From contig JALHRJ010000048.1 of the NCBI GenBank assembly GCA_022841475.1, positions 1-34,269 on the forward strand: a stretch of DNA of 34,269 nucleotides, read 5' to 3'. Shown in pieces: positions 1 through 8,200 of this stretch. The position numbers and the translations under genes are program-made. This DNA comes from Cyclobacteriaceae bacterium. Lineage in GTDB: Bacteria; Bacteroidota; Bacteroidia; Cytophagales; Cyclobacteriaceae. The first letter of the stretch is position 1; the number at the start of each line of letters is the position of its first letter. The notes under the pieces are model-generated. The model did not search any database and was not told the DNA's origin. It saw only the letters and a list, made by a program, of their open reading frames with translations.

Positions 1-1005
1 TCCACACCTGTTCGTGCATCCTTCACCAACTTATACGGATGCAGTACATAATTTCGGATCTGCGATCCAAAATCAATTTTCATTTTTCCGGCTTCCACTT
101 TATCGCGCGCGGCATTGCGCTTTTCCATTTCTGCCTGATAAAGTTTTGACTTGAGCATCTGCATGGCACGCTCGCGGTTGGCGTGTTGCGATCGTTCTAC
201 CTGACACACGATTACAATACCGGATGGTTTGTGAGTCAGTTGAACTTTTGTTTCCACCTTGTTCACGTTCTGTCCACCTGCTCCGCCCGAGCGTGAGGTC
301 TGAATTTCCACATCTGCCGGATTAACTTCAATTTGAATTGAGTCATCAACTTTAGGATAAACAAATATTGAAGCAAAGGATGTGTGTCTGCGTTGATTTG
401 AATCAAAAGGCGAAATGCGTACCAAGCGATGTACGCCAATTTCAGACTTCAGTTTTCCGTAAGCAAAAGGGCCTTCAATTTCTAATGTTGCAGATTTAAT
501 TCCAGCTACCTCACCAGCCTGATAATCTATTTGTGAAACTTTGTATCCACTCTTCTCGCCCCACATAATATACATACGATTTAGCATATCCGCCCAGTCG
601 TTACTTTCTGTTCCTCCTGCTCCCGGGTTGATTTCGATCACCGCACTGAGTTGGTCTTCTTCCTTACTCAGCATCTTTTTAAACTCAAGTTCTTCAATCG
701 CCTTGGCTGTCTTAAGAAATTCCTTGTCTAGTTCTTCCTCCGACACATCACCAGCTTCATGAAATTCATTGAGTACAACAAGATCTTCCAGCAACTTATT
801 TACCTGATTGAAGGCATCTGTCCATACTTTTTTGGTGCGAATAGTTTTGAGGATGGCTTCTGCCTCTTTGGGCTTATTCCAGAAATCGGCTTGATGGGTG
901 ATTCTTTCTTCGTCTTCAATTTCTACGATTTTACGGTCGTAGTCAAAGATACCGCCTGAGGGCGGCAACACGGGCTTTCAGGTCCTTTAATTGTTCAATG
1001 GTCAT
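1..1005 (-). CDS. prfB: Peptide chain release factor 2 (RF2), partial, needs +1 frameshift
   Basis: RF2 releases finished proteins at UGA and UAA stop codons. Starting from the ATG at 1005, the reading frame meets an in-frame TGA at codon 21 (943-945). It continues in the +1 frame to the left edge, where the C-terminus is cut off. The shifted frame carries the RF2 stop-recognition tripeptide in [15 protein letters not shown] and the peptidyl-hydrolysis motif GGQ in [12 protein letters not shown], so this is RF2 and not RF1. The frame change is the classic autoregulatory frameshift and not a sequencing error, because the surrounding bases match the known signal. A small exported-protein gene lies 63 bases upstream on the same strand. 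No Shine-Dalgarno sequence precedes the ATG. Identity is very secure. The missing part is the last few dozen residues. Confidence 0.96.
942..957 (-). promoter_or_regulatory. prfB: Programmed +1 frameshift signal of prfB
   Basis: On the minus strand the sequence reads AGG CGG TAT CTT TGA C. It contains a Shine-Dalgarno-like AGGCGG, a three-base spacer, the slippery CTT codon, the in-frame TGA and the following C. It differs from the Escherichia coli signal (AGG GGG TAT CTT TGA C) at one base. Established role: low RF2 levels make the ribosome pause at TGA, CTT-bound tRNA slips forward one base, and full-length RF2 is made, which closes an autoregulatory loop. After the slip the frame reads GAC TAC GAC (Asp-Tyr-Asp), as in other RF2 proteins. 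Confidence 0.95.
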
Positions 1006-1068
1006 GATTACAAGAAATTCTGCGCGAAGGTAATATGTTCCTCCGAAATTTAATAACTGATGGTCAGG

Positions 1069-1590
1069 CTAATCGTAGCGATAGTATCTCGAACTTGAAT
1101 CGATGGTGCGCATAGACAAGCTTCTCACTTTTTGATAAGGGCTTCTGATAAATCTTAACGCAGCGCCTGTGGCAACCAGGCAGACTGATGTAATAACAAC
1201 ATTTTCATCAACGCCACTCTGGCCATCAACAAAAAACCATGTATTGATTTGATCAATAGCAAAGTATCCTACACCCGCTATCATCATCACCGTGCCAACC
1301 TTACTAAGTGTACTGGCATTTCTCCGGCCTTTTACATTAATCTTTTCAACAGACTCAAAAGGAATTGTATCGTTGAATGTATTAATTGAAAAATCATTAA
1401 AACGAATTGCTACACCTTCAATTATTTTTTTATTTTTCAACACAACCTTCATGGTTTCGCCCTCGGTGAACCGGGCTATTACGGTGCCGCGCTTTAGGAG
1501 AATCAATTGCTTCTGCGCATTGGCAACAGAAGTAACCACCATCACCAACATGATGGAGGCTGTAACTCGTACGATAAATGATCTTACCAA
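1069..1590 (-). CDS. Small exported protein of unknown function
   Basis: I do not recognise the family. From the TTG at 1590 the protein starts MVRSFIVRVTASIMLVMVV and runs to TSVANAQ|KQ, a convincing signal peptide of about 26 residues with a basic start and an Ala-x-Ala-type cleavage site. The mature part begins QLILLKRGTVIARF and resembles a small beta-rich domain. Two hydrophobic stretches follow (near VGTVMMIAGVGYFAI and VVITSVCLVATGAAL), then a basic, Tyr-rich tail. The longest frame begins at an ATG at 1632, but that ATG sits in the loop of the ilvE terminator. The ATG at 1551 would leave a signal peptide without a positive charge. The start is therefore uncertain. It lies between ilvE and prfB on the same strand and may be transcribed with prfB. 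Confidence 0.6.
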   Translation of the reverse strand: MVRSFIVRVTASIMLVMVVTSVANAQKQLILLKRGTVIARFTEGETMKVVLKNKKIIEGVAIRFNDFSINTFNDTIPFESVEKINVKGRRNASTLSKVGTVMMIAGVGYFAIDQINTWFFVDGQSGVDENVVITSVCLVATGAALRFIRSPYQKVRSLSMRTIDSSSRYYRYD

Positions 1591-1613
1591 GTGGCTAACC
1601 GTTTGCAAGGCAA

Positions 1614-1641
1614 TAAACAAAAAAGCGGGCATAACCCGCTT
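1614..1641 (-). terminator. Rho-independent terminator after ilvE
   Basis: On the minus strand a perfect 7-bp stem AAGCGGG/CCCGCTT with a 5-base loop (stem bases 1623-1629 and 1635-1641) is followed by TTTTTTGTTT. It begins 12 bases after the ilvE stop codon. It should end the ilvE transcript and separate it from the exported-protein gene and prfB. Confidence 0.85.
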
Positions 1642-1653
1642 GAGAACTAAAAG

Positions 1654-2721
1654 TTAAATTCGATAAATCCACTCAAATGGATCCGGGCTTTTCCCGCGTT
1701 TAATATTCTCGAGTTCCGTCAAAACTTTGTTAGCAAACAAACGCTGATCGATTGGTGGCAGCGAATAGTTCTTACCTTCATGCCCTATTAATTCTATATG
1801 AGCAATCGTAGCTGCCGTTCCTGCACCAAACGCTTCCTGAACTCTTCCTTGTTCCAATGCTTCCACTAATTCTATCACAGAAATTCTTCTTTCCTCCACC
1901 GGCATACCCCAGTGTTGAGCCAACTCTAAAACGCTCTTGCGGGTGATGCCCGCCAAAATTGAGTCGCTCAATCCGGGAGTAACCAATACATTGTCAATGA
2001 CAAACATCAGATTCATGGTACCACTTTCTTCAACATACTCGTGGGTTTTACCATCCGTCCAGATGAGCTGATGATAGCCCTGATCCTGCGCAAGTTTTGC
2101 CGGATAAATAGCACCTCCATAATTTCCGCCAGCCTTTGCATAACCGGTTCCACCTTCTACAGCCCGCGTATAATGTGTTTCAATTTTTACTTTTACCGGT
2201 GTAGAATAATAAGGACCAACCGGGCTCAAGATTATCATGAATGTAAAATCGAGTGAAGGCCGAATACCTATAAACTCATCCGCAGAAAACATAAAGGGCC
2301 GGATATATAAAGAACTTCCTTCTTCTGTCGGGATCCAACCACGATCTAAATCAATCAGCGCTGCAAGACTTTCCATAAATAAATCCTCAGGAATGTGTGG
2401 CATGCACATCCGCTCTGCAGAAACATTCATTCGCTTCCAGTTTTCAAGAGGCCTGAAAACCAAAGCCTCTTTACCGTTGGCTGATGGATACGCTTTCATT
2501 CCTTCAAAAATAGATTGCCCGTAATGCAACGCAGGCGTGGCCGGGCTTGTAGGCATATTTCCATAAGGAATAATTCTTAAATTTTTCCATTCACCAGCAC
2601 GGTAGTCCGCCATAAACATATGATCGGTGAAGACCTTACCAAATGGAATATTTGAAAAATCTGTTGACGCTAACCGGGATTCTTTTATGCGAGTTGAGGA
2701 AATTCTTAATGTTTCAACCAT
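1654..2721 (-). CDS. ilvE: Branched-chain amino acid aminotransferase
   Basis: This is a fold-type IV PLP enzyme. It moves the amino group between Leu, Ile or Val and 2-oxoglutarate, for both synthesis and breakdown in the cytoplasm. The 355-residue length is normal for the large (eukaryote-like, class II) branch of the family. The PLP lysine is probably K196 in YAKAGGNYGGAIYPAKLA. The phosphate- and pyridine-binding segment is EYVEESGTMNLMFV (about 229-242). Other family signatures are YGQSIFEGMKAY (about 67-78) and ITRKSVLELA. The start is ATG at 2721. A strong terminator follows the gene, and a weak hairpin separates it from the upstream cobalamin adenosyltransferase, so it is probably its own transcript. 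Confidence 0.95.
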   Translation of the reverse strand: MVETLRISSTRIKESRLASTDFSNIPFGKVFTDHMFMADYRAGEWKNLRIIPYGNMPTSPATPALHYGQSIFEGMKAYPSANGKEALVFRPLENWKRMNVSAERMCMPHIPEDLFMESLAALIDLDRGWIPTEEGSSLYIRPFMFSADEFIGIRPSLDFTFMIILSPVGPYYSTPVKVKIETHYTRAVEGGTGYAKAGGNYGGAIYPAKLAQDQGYHQLIWTDGKTHEYVEESGTMNLMFVIDNVLVTPGLSDSILAGITRKSVLELAQHWGMPVEERRISVIELVEALEQGRVQEAFGAGTAATIAHIELIGHEGKNYSLPPIDQRLFANKVLTELENIKRGKSPDPFEWIYRI

Positions 2722-2755
2722 ATGGATAAAATTTCAGCCGGCAAGTTATAATTAA

Positions 2756-2782
2756 AATCAAAAAATGGCTAACAGATGTTAG
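2756..2782 (-). terminator. Possible weak terminator after the cobalamin adenosyltransferase
   Basis: The minus strand has a short CTAAC-ATCT-GTTAG hairpin (2769-2782) followed within a few bases by TTTTTTGATTTT. The stem has only 5 bp and is A/T-rich, so it is a weak candidate. It lies about 30 bases after the stop codon of the adenosyltransferase gene. Confidence 0.35.
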
Positions 2783-2810
2783 TTGAAAAACCAGTTAAAA
2801 ATGTCACCGG

Positions 2811-3359
2811 CTACATTCTGGGCTTCCAGGGAGTCTCTTCAGCATTAATTTCATGCGTCATTTTGCGGCAAAGCATGAAAATATAATCAGAGAGGCGATT
2901 CAGATATTTAATTACTAACGGATCAATTTTTTCAATTTCGTTCAGGGCAATGACCAAACGTTCGGCCCTTCGGCAAACTGTGCGGGTAACATGACCAAAC
3001 GAAACCGATGGATGGCCGCCTGGAAGAACAAAGAAGCGCATGGGTGGCAAAGTAGCATCCATCTCATCCATTTTTTTTTCCAACAGTTCAATGTCCGTTT
3101 CAGAAAGAGTTGGAATCTTAACTTTCGTATTCTCGGGTTCCGTTGCCAGAATCGATCCAATAGTGAAGAGTCTATCCTGAATTTCAACAAGAATTTCCTT
3201 GCGGGATTGATTAACCGGCTGATCCCGTAAAACACCTAGCCAGGAATTTAATTCGTCAACCGTGCCATACGTATCGATGCGAAGATTAGCTTTTGAAACC
3301 CGTTTCCCACCAAATAGTGAAGTAGTTCCCTGGTCGCCTGTTTTTGTGTATATCTTCAT
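2811..3359 (-). CDS. ATP:cob(I)alamin adenosyltransferase, PduO type
   Basis: This enzyme transfers the adenosyl group of ATP to cob(I)alamin and so makes coenzyme B12. The 182-residue single-domain protein has the family's N-terminal ATP-binding segment KIYTKTGDQGTTSLFGGKRV and the helix motif TRTVCRRAERLVIAL (about 130-144). The end NRLSDYIFMLCRKMTH is also typical (PduO/MMAB family). The start is ATG at 3359. The likely customer in this organism is methylmalonyl-CoA mutase. That fits with the propionyl/methylmalonyl-type carboxylase subunit at 26723-28294, although the two genes are far apart. The gene is followed by ilvE and preceded by an ABC ATPase, with no obvious functional link. Confidence 0.92.
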   Translation of the reverse strand: MKIYTKTGDQGTTSLFGGKRVSKANLRIDTYGTVDELNSWLGVLRDQPVNQSRKEILVEIQDRLFTIGSILATEPENTKVKIPTLSETDIELLEKKMDEMDATLPPMRFFVLPGGHPSVSFGHVTRTVCRRAERLVIALNEIEKIDPLVIKYLNRLSDYIFMLCRKMTHEINAEETPWKPRM

Positions 3360-3367
3360 AGAGCTAA

Positions 3368-3435
3368 ATTCAAGATTTATTAATCAAAATTCAAAATTGA
3401 GTGCGTACTCTACTTTTGAGTTCTGAATCTTGAAT
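3368..3435 (-). terminator. Nested inverted repeats downstream of the ABC ATPase
   Basis: The outer arms ATTCAAGATT (3368-3377) and AATCTTGAAT (3426-3435) are perfect 10-bp complements. Inside them sits a second hairpin with TCAAAA/TTTTGA and GAGT/ACTC stems around a GCGT loop (3391-3419). On the minus strand the inner hairpin is followed by an A/T-rich tract (TTTTGATTAAT). A terminator role for the ABC gene is an inference, because the U-tract is interrupted. Confidence 0.4.
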
Positions 3436-4152
3436 CTAAGCTGTAACAGAATCGTGACGGGTTATGTTCTCATTTTTTCGATCCCACTCGATCAGTCCAT
3501 CCTTCAGGCGGATAATACGATGCGCATAGTGTGCGATGTCATCTTCGTGTGTAACCATGATGATGGTGTTACCTTTCTCATGCAGTTCATGAAATAGCAT
3601 CATGATATCATAAGAAGTTTTAGAGTCAAGATTACCCGTAGGTTCATCGGCAAGAATAATGGAGGGATTATTAACCAGAGCCCGAGCAATGGCCACCCGT
3701 TGACGCTGACCACCTGATAACTCATTCGGCTTATGGTGATGGCGATCTCCCAGGCTAACATTTTCAAGTGCTTCCATGGCCATTTCTTCCCGCTCGGAGC
3801 GGCTATAGCCAGCATAAATCAAAGGCAAAGCCACGTTATCAAGCGCAGTGGCACGGGGCAAAAGATTAAACGTTTGGAATACAAAACCAATCTCCTTGTT
3901 TCTTACAACAGCAAGTTCATTTTCTGTCATGTCGCTCACCAGCTGATTGTTAAGCCAATATTCTCCGGTTGTTGGGGTATCGAGACAACCCACGATATTC
4001 ATAAGCGTGGATTTTCCAGATCCTGACGGCCCCATAAATGCACAATATTCGCCTCGTTCAATGGAAATGGAGATATCCTGCAGGGCATTTACAATGTTGT
4101 TACCCATTTTATAAACCTTCGAAATGTGGGTGGTCTTAATGATGTTAGGCAT
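3436..4152 (-). CDS. ABC transporter ATP-binding protein, LolD/MacB type
   Basis: The gene encodes a stand-alone nucleotide-binding subunit of 238 residues. It has Walker [10 protein letters not shown] (41-49), Q-loop Q93 in [11 protein letters not shown], signature [15 protein letters not shown] (145-159), Walker B IILADE ending in catalytic E170, then PTGNLDS and the switch histidine in MVTHEDD. The [21 protein letters not shown] start and the [13 protein letters not shown] segment are typical of the LolD/MacB/FtsE group. That group powers lipoprotein release, peptide or macrolide efflux, or envelope tasks and does not drive uptake. No permease gene is adjacent, so its partner must be encoded elsewhere. 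It could be the LolD-like ATPase of a lipoprotein-sorting or MacB-like system. The exact substrate cannot be read from the sequence. Confidence 0.93.
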   Translation of the reverse strand: MPNIIKTTHISKVYKMGNNIVNALQDISISIERGEYCAFMGPSGSGKSTLMNIVGCLDTPTTGEYWLNNQLVSDMTENELAVVRNKEIGFVFQTFNLLPRATALDNVALPLIYAGYSRSEREEMAMEALENVSLGDRHHHKPNELSGGQRQRVAIARALVNNPSIILADEPTGNLDSKTSYDIMMLFHELHEKGNTIIMVTHEDDIAHYAHRIIRLKDGLIEWDRKNENITRHDSVTA

Positions 4153-4311
4153 GTCTTTCTTTTGTTGATTAAATGATGCTGAAACGAAGTAAATAGTTTA
4201 TCCGTCTACCCGTTTACTTGTTATTTGGATTTAAGTTTCAAAAATGGTGTAAAAAGTGAAATTTATGATTCAAAAGGTGTTATAACTGTTTTTGAGACGC
4301 CTTTCAAGCTG

Positions 4312-5178
4312 TTAAGTTACATCAATTGGGCCATTCTTAATAAAATCAAGGCAACTGGTAATTACAGAATCATCTTTTAAGATTCGATTATGCCCAAGGC
4401 CCTGCGTGGTGATTAGTTTTGCTTTGGAATAAAGTTTTACCATTTCCTGTGCCTGCCTGATCGATACATCGCGATCTTCGGTATCGTGTATTAATAAAAG
4501 ATCCAGAGTCGAAATGTGTTTGATTGCGAATGAAGCTGTAAATTCCTCGAACGGTTTTCCATACCTTTTTTGAATGAGTTCCTTAAAGCGAACTCCCGTT
4601 GGCCATGATCCACCAATTGCATTCAGGTAAGATCGGATGATCTCATCACTCATAGTAGGGCTCGCAATGCTGATCAACTTTGTAACCGGTAGTCCATGTC
4701 GGATGGCAAATATAGATGCACCGCCTCCGAATGAATGCGCAATAATTCCAGCCGGAATTCCCTTCACTTCTACAATTTTTTTCAAAACATGTTCAAATTC
4801 AACAATCGTGGTCCTTTTACCTTCCGATTTTCCATGTGCCGGACCATCAAATCCAAATACTCTAAATCCTGCTTGATTAAATACCGGAATAAATTTTCTG
4901 AACTGTGTAGCCCGTCCGGCCCAGCCGTGAACAACAATTATATAAGGTCGACTTATTTCACCCCATTCGTACGCTTGTATTTTTAAGTCATCAACAAGTA
5001 AGGTTGATTTAACCGCCACTTGCTCAACTTCAAGCTCTTTGTCAGTAGCCGCATATCGAAAGGGAGTAAAAAAAATCTTCTCAAAATAAAACGTTGCAGA
5101 ATATGGCGAAATCAACTCCAATTTGGGGAAGAACCAACGAACAAAGCGAATTGCAAATGGGATTTTATGCTTTTTCAA
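4312..5178 (-). CDS. Alpha/beta hydrolase
   Basis: The 288-residue single-domain alpha/beta hydrolase has an oxyanion-hole segment VVHGWAGRATQF (about 83-93). The nucleophile elbow AHSFGG has Ser149, the probable acid is Asp235 in HDTEDRDV, and the base is His263 in GLGHNRIL. The full triad is therefore present. The substrate is unknown; carboxylesterase or lipase-like activity is the general expectation. No signal peptide is clear. The only possible start is a TTG at 5178: a stop codon lies two codons upstream and there is no in-frame ATG or obvious alternative before the conserved core. It is divergent from the giant T9SS protein gene, with about 93 bases between their starts. Confidence 0.88.
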   Translation of the reverse strand: MKKHKIPFAIRFVRWFFPKLELISPYSATFYFEKIFFTPFRYAATDKELEVEQVAVKSTLLVDDLKIQAYEWGEISRPYIIVVHGWAGRATQFRKFIPVFNQAGFRVFGFDGPAHGKSEGKRTTIVEFEHVLKKIVEVKGIPAGIIAHSFGGGASIFAIRHGLPVTKLISIASPTMSDEIIRSYLNAIGGSWPTGVRFKELIQKRYGKPFEEFTASFAIKHISTLDLLLIHDTEDRDVSIRQAQEMVKLYSKAKLITTQGLGHNRILKDDSVITSCLDFIKNGPIDVT

Positions 5179-5271
5179 ATTTTATTAATTTCTAATACTA
5201 AAAAGTACATGTTACTATGTCTATTTTTTTCGTATAAAAATCTAATTTTAGGGGTTATAGTCTTACATTTC

Positions 5272-8200
5272 ATGAAAAAATCGCTACTTTCTTACTCACT
5301 TCTTTTCTTTCTATTTTCACTTAGTCAATTAGCGATTGGTCAGCGTTTCTGGGTGGCCTCAACTCCTGCCAACTGGAACAATACCGCCAACTGGTCGACA
5401 ACCTCTGGTGGCGCAGGGGGTGCATCCGTGCCAGGCCCGGCCGATGTTGTTACCTTCAATGCACTTGGCCTTGGTAATTGTACACTTGACGTAGCCGCAA
5501 ATGTAGCCGGAATTACGGTAAACGGATATACAGCCACTATTGATCTCAACGGATTTAATTTAACAACTACCGGCACCAATACTTTTACAACCGGAACTAT
5601 TGTGAATAGTGGAGGGGCCGCAGCGTTAACATTAAATACTACCGTAACGACAACCTTCAACGGCTCTACGATAAGCGCTAACGTAAACGGAACTACCGGA
5701 CGCATTTTTTTTAATGGATCAACATTTAATGGAACGGTCAATATTTCAAAAACAGATAACAATAATGACAACAGCACCGGTAACAATATTTTTAATGGGG
5801 TAACAACACTTACCAACCTTGGAGGCGGACAGGTCTTATTGGGCAATGGAAACCCAGATCAATTTAATGCAGTTACAACCTTCAATAATAATGGAAGCTA
5901 CCGTTTCTATTTTGCCCACAATCATTCCGGTCAGACAACAACATTTGCTTCTGACCTTACCCTAAATACAAATAAATCCGGAGGTGCTGATGGATGGTCT
6001 TTTTTTGCTGGTGAAAGTGCTAATACCAGTTTTTCGATTTCAGGGACTTTAACCATCAATTGTGCCGGTACCCTTCAAAGCAATCACCGCATTCTCAATG
6101 GAGCCGGATCAACCGCCACCTATAGCGGAACGGTGACCCTCAATGTTACCAATACCAATGCGGCCACCGATATTTTCATGGGCCTGAACGGTACTTCTAC
6201 CTACAATGGAAATATTGTGGTTGGAAATATCGGTGCTGCATGCGAAATCTATTTTAATGATAATGCATCAGCCAGTTCAACACTGGTCGCTGGAAGAACG
6301 TTGTCGGTGATTTCATTTCCTGATGGTCGACTGAGCCTCGAGAGATTCAGTGCAATTGAAAATCACTCCATTACACTCACTGGTTCAGCCCGTCTGGACG
6401 TAGGCCCTGCAAGTTCATTTTCTGGCAATGTTGATTTCAGGGCTCCTAGAATTTTTCTTAATGGTGTTACTGTTAGTGGATCCAGCATTTTAGAAAAGAC
6501 TGGTGCCAGTGATGATGATAGTACAGGTGGAAATACCTTTACGGGTACATCGACTGTTAACAATAGTGGATCAGGTCAACTTAATCTTGCAGCCACTAAT
6601 CCTGATACTTTTAACGGTGGCCTAACCATCAATAACACGGGCACTTCCCGAGTGCAAATAGGTATTAATTCGGCAGGAAATATTATTAGTGGTGGGTTAA
6701 CAATTAACCATGGTGGTAATGCAGGATCAGCTATCAATACCATAATTGCACGAAATGCCAGCTCCTCGGCAACCATTAACGGCCCTGTAACTCTTAGTTG
6801 TTCAAACACGAATATTAGTTCAGGTATAATCATTTCAAATAGTGGCGCTGTTACCATCAATGGAAATATTGTTCTAACCTCAACCAGTGGAAGTGGTATT
6901 TACTTTGGTAATGCAGGTGGTACAGTTGATCAGGCAAGTGGGTTTGGAACATCTAATGGGGCGTTTACAAGTGGAACTTTGCTTTTTAGTCGATTTACGC
7001 AGGCCGGAACTCAGGCAAATATCCTGAACTTAGGTGGTTCGTCAACGCTTACTATTGGAACGAGTTCCACGTTTGGTGGTAATGTAAACTTTAGTTCGCC
7101 AAGACTCTTTTTAAACGGTTGTACCTACAACGGAGCTGCAAACCTTGAAAAAACCGGTGGTGGAAATGACGATGGCACAGGCGGAAATATATTTCAGTCA
7201 ACAACAACGATTTCAAATTCAGGATCTGGTTACCTTTTAATGGGCAATACAAATCGCGACCAATTCTTTGGAACTACTACCTTCAATAATACAGGCAGTA
7301 GCCGCATCCACTTTGCTCAAAACCATGGTGGACAAACCACTACGTTTGCCAGTGATGTTTCATTAATTAGTAACAAATCTGGTGCTGGAGATCAGTGGTC
7401 ATTCTTATATGGTGAAGGAACCAACACCGCGGTAACGTTTGGGGGTAATCTAACTATTCAAAATGGAGGCAGTTTTAGAAGTGATCATCGTTTCCTCAAC
7501 GGAGCCGGTTCTTCAGCAGCATATGCTGGTGTGGTAACGATCAATGTTTCTAATTCCGATGCCGCAACAATTGTTGCTATGGGACAGAACGGAACTTCTA
7601 CCTATAACGGAAATGTAGTTGTTTCAAATACCGGTGGGTCTGCTGGGATTACCTTCAACACAAATGTAGCTGCGAGTTCAACATTAAACGGAACCCTTTC
7701 AATTGCCGGTGGATACACCGCTGGTTCATTGAATTTATATCGCTTCAATCAAGTTGGCGCATTACCGCATAGTTTGACGTTAACGAATACTTCCATTTTA
7801 CGGATAGGTCCTAATTCTGAATTTGATGGAAGTGTCAATTTCATATCACCTCGCCTCTTTCTCAATGGATGCCTTTACAATGATGCAGCAACATTTGAAA
7901 AAACTGGTGCAAGCGATGATACAGGAAATGGTGGAAATATTTTCAATGGGGTTACCATTCTGACCAATAGTGGTAGCGGCTACCTGACGACTGGAAATGG
8001 AACCCGCGATGAGTTCAATGGAGTAACTACATTCAACAATACAGGTTCCTATCGCATTTCTTTTGCAAACAATCACCCAGGTCAAACCACTACGTTTGCA
8101 ACGGATGTAATACTAAATACTAACAAATCAGGCGGAGCAGACCCCTGGTCATATCTGATTGCTGAAAATAATAATACGAATGTTTCCTTTGGCGGCAATC

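Noticed and set aside
943..945. TGA in prfB as a sign of a broken gene
   Set aside because: The bases around it match the known programmed frameshift signal, and the shifted frame is intact RF2.
541..959. Plus-strand frames at 541-762 and 759-959
   Set aside because: Both are shadows of prfB and their products show no family features.
4271..4305. Imperfect hairpin AAAGGTGT/ACGCCTTT after the hydrolase gene
   Set aside because: The loop is 16 bases and the U-tract is short, so it is too weak to call a terminator.
5243..5250. TAATTTTA as a promoter box of the giant gene
   Set aside because: It lacks the final G of the consensus and has no -33 element at a suitable distance.
5020..5271. Upstream extension of the giant ORF (84 residues)
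   Set aside because: It overlaps the alpha/beta hydrolase gene on the other strand, and the signal peptide begins at the ATG at 5272.
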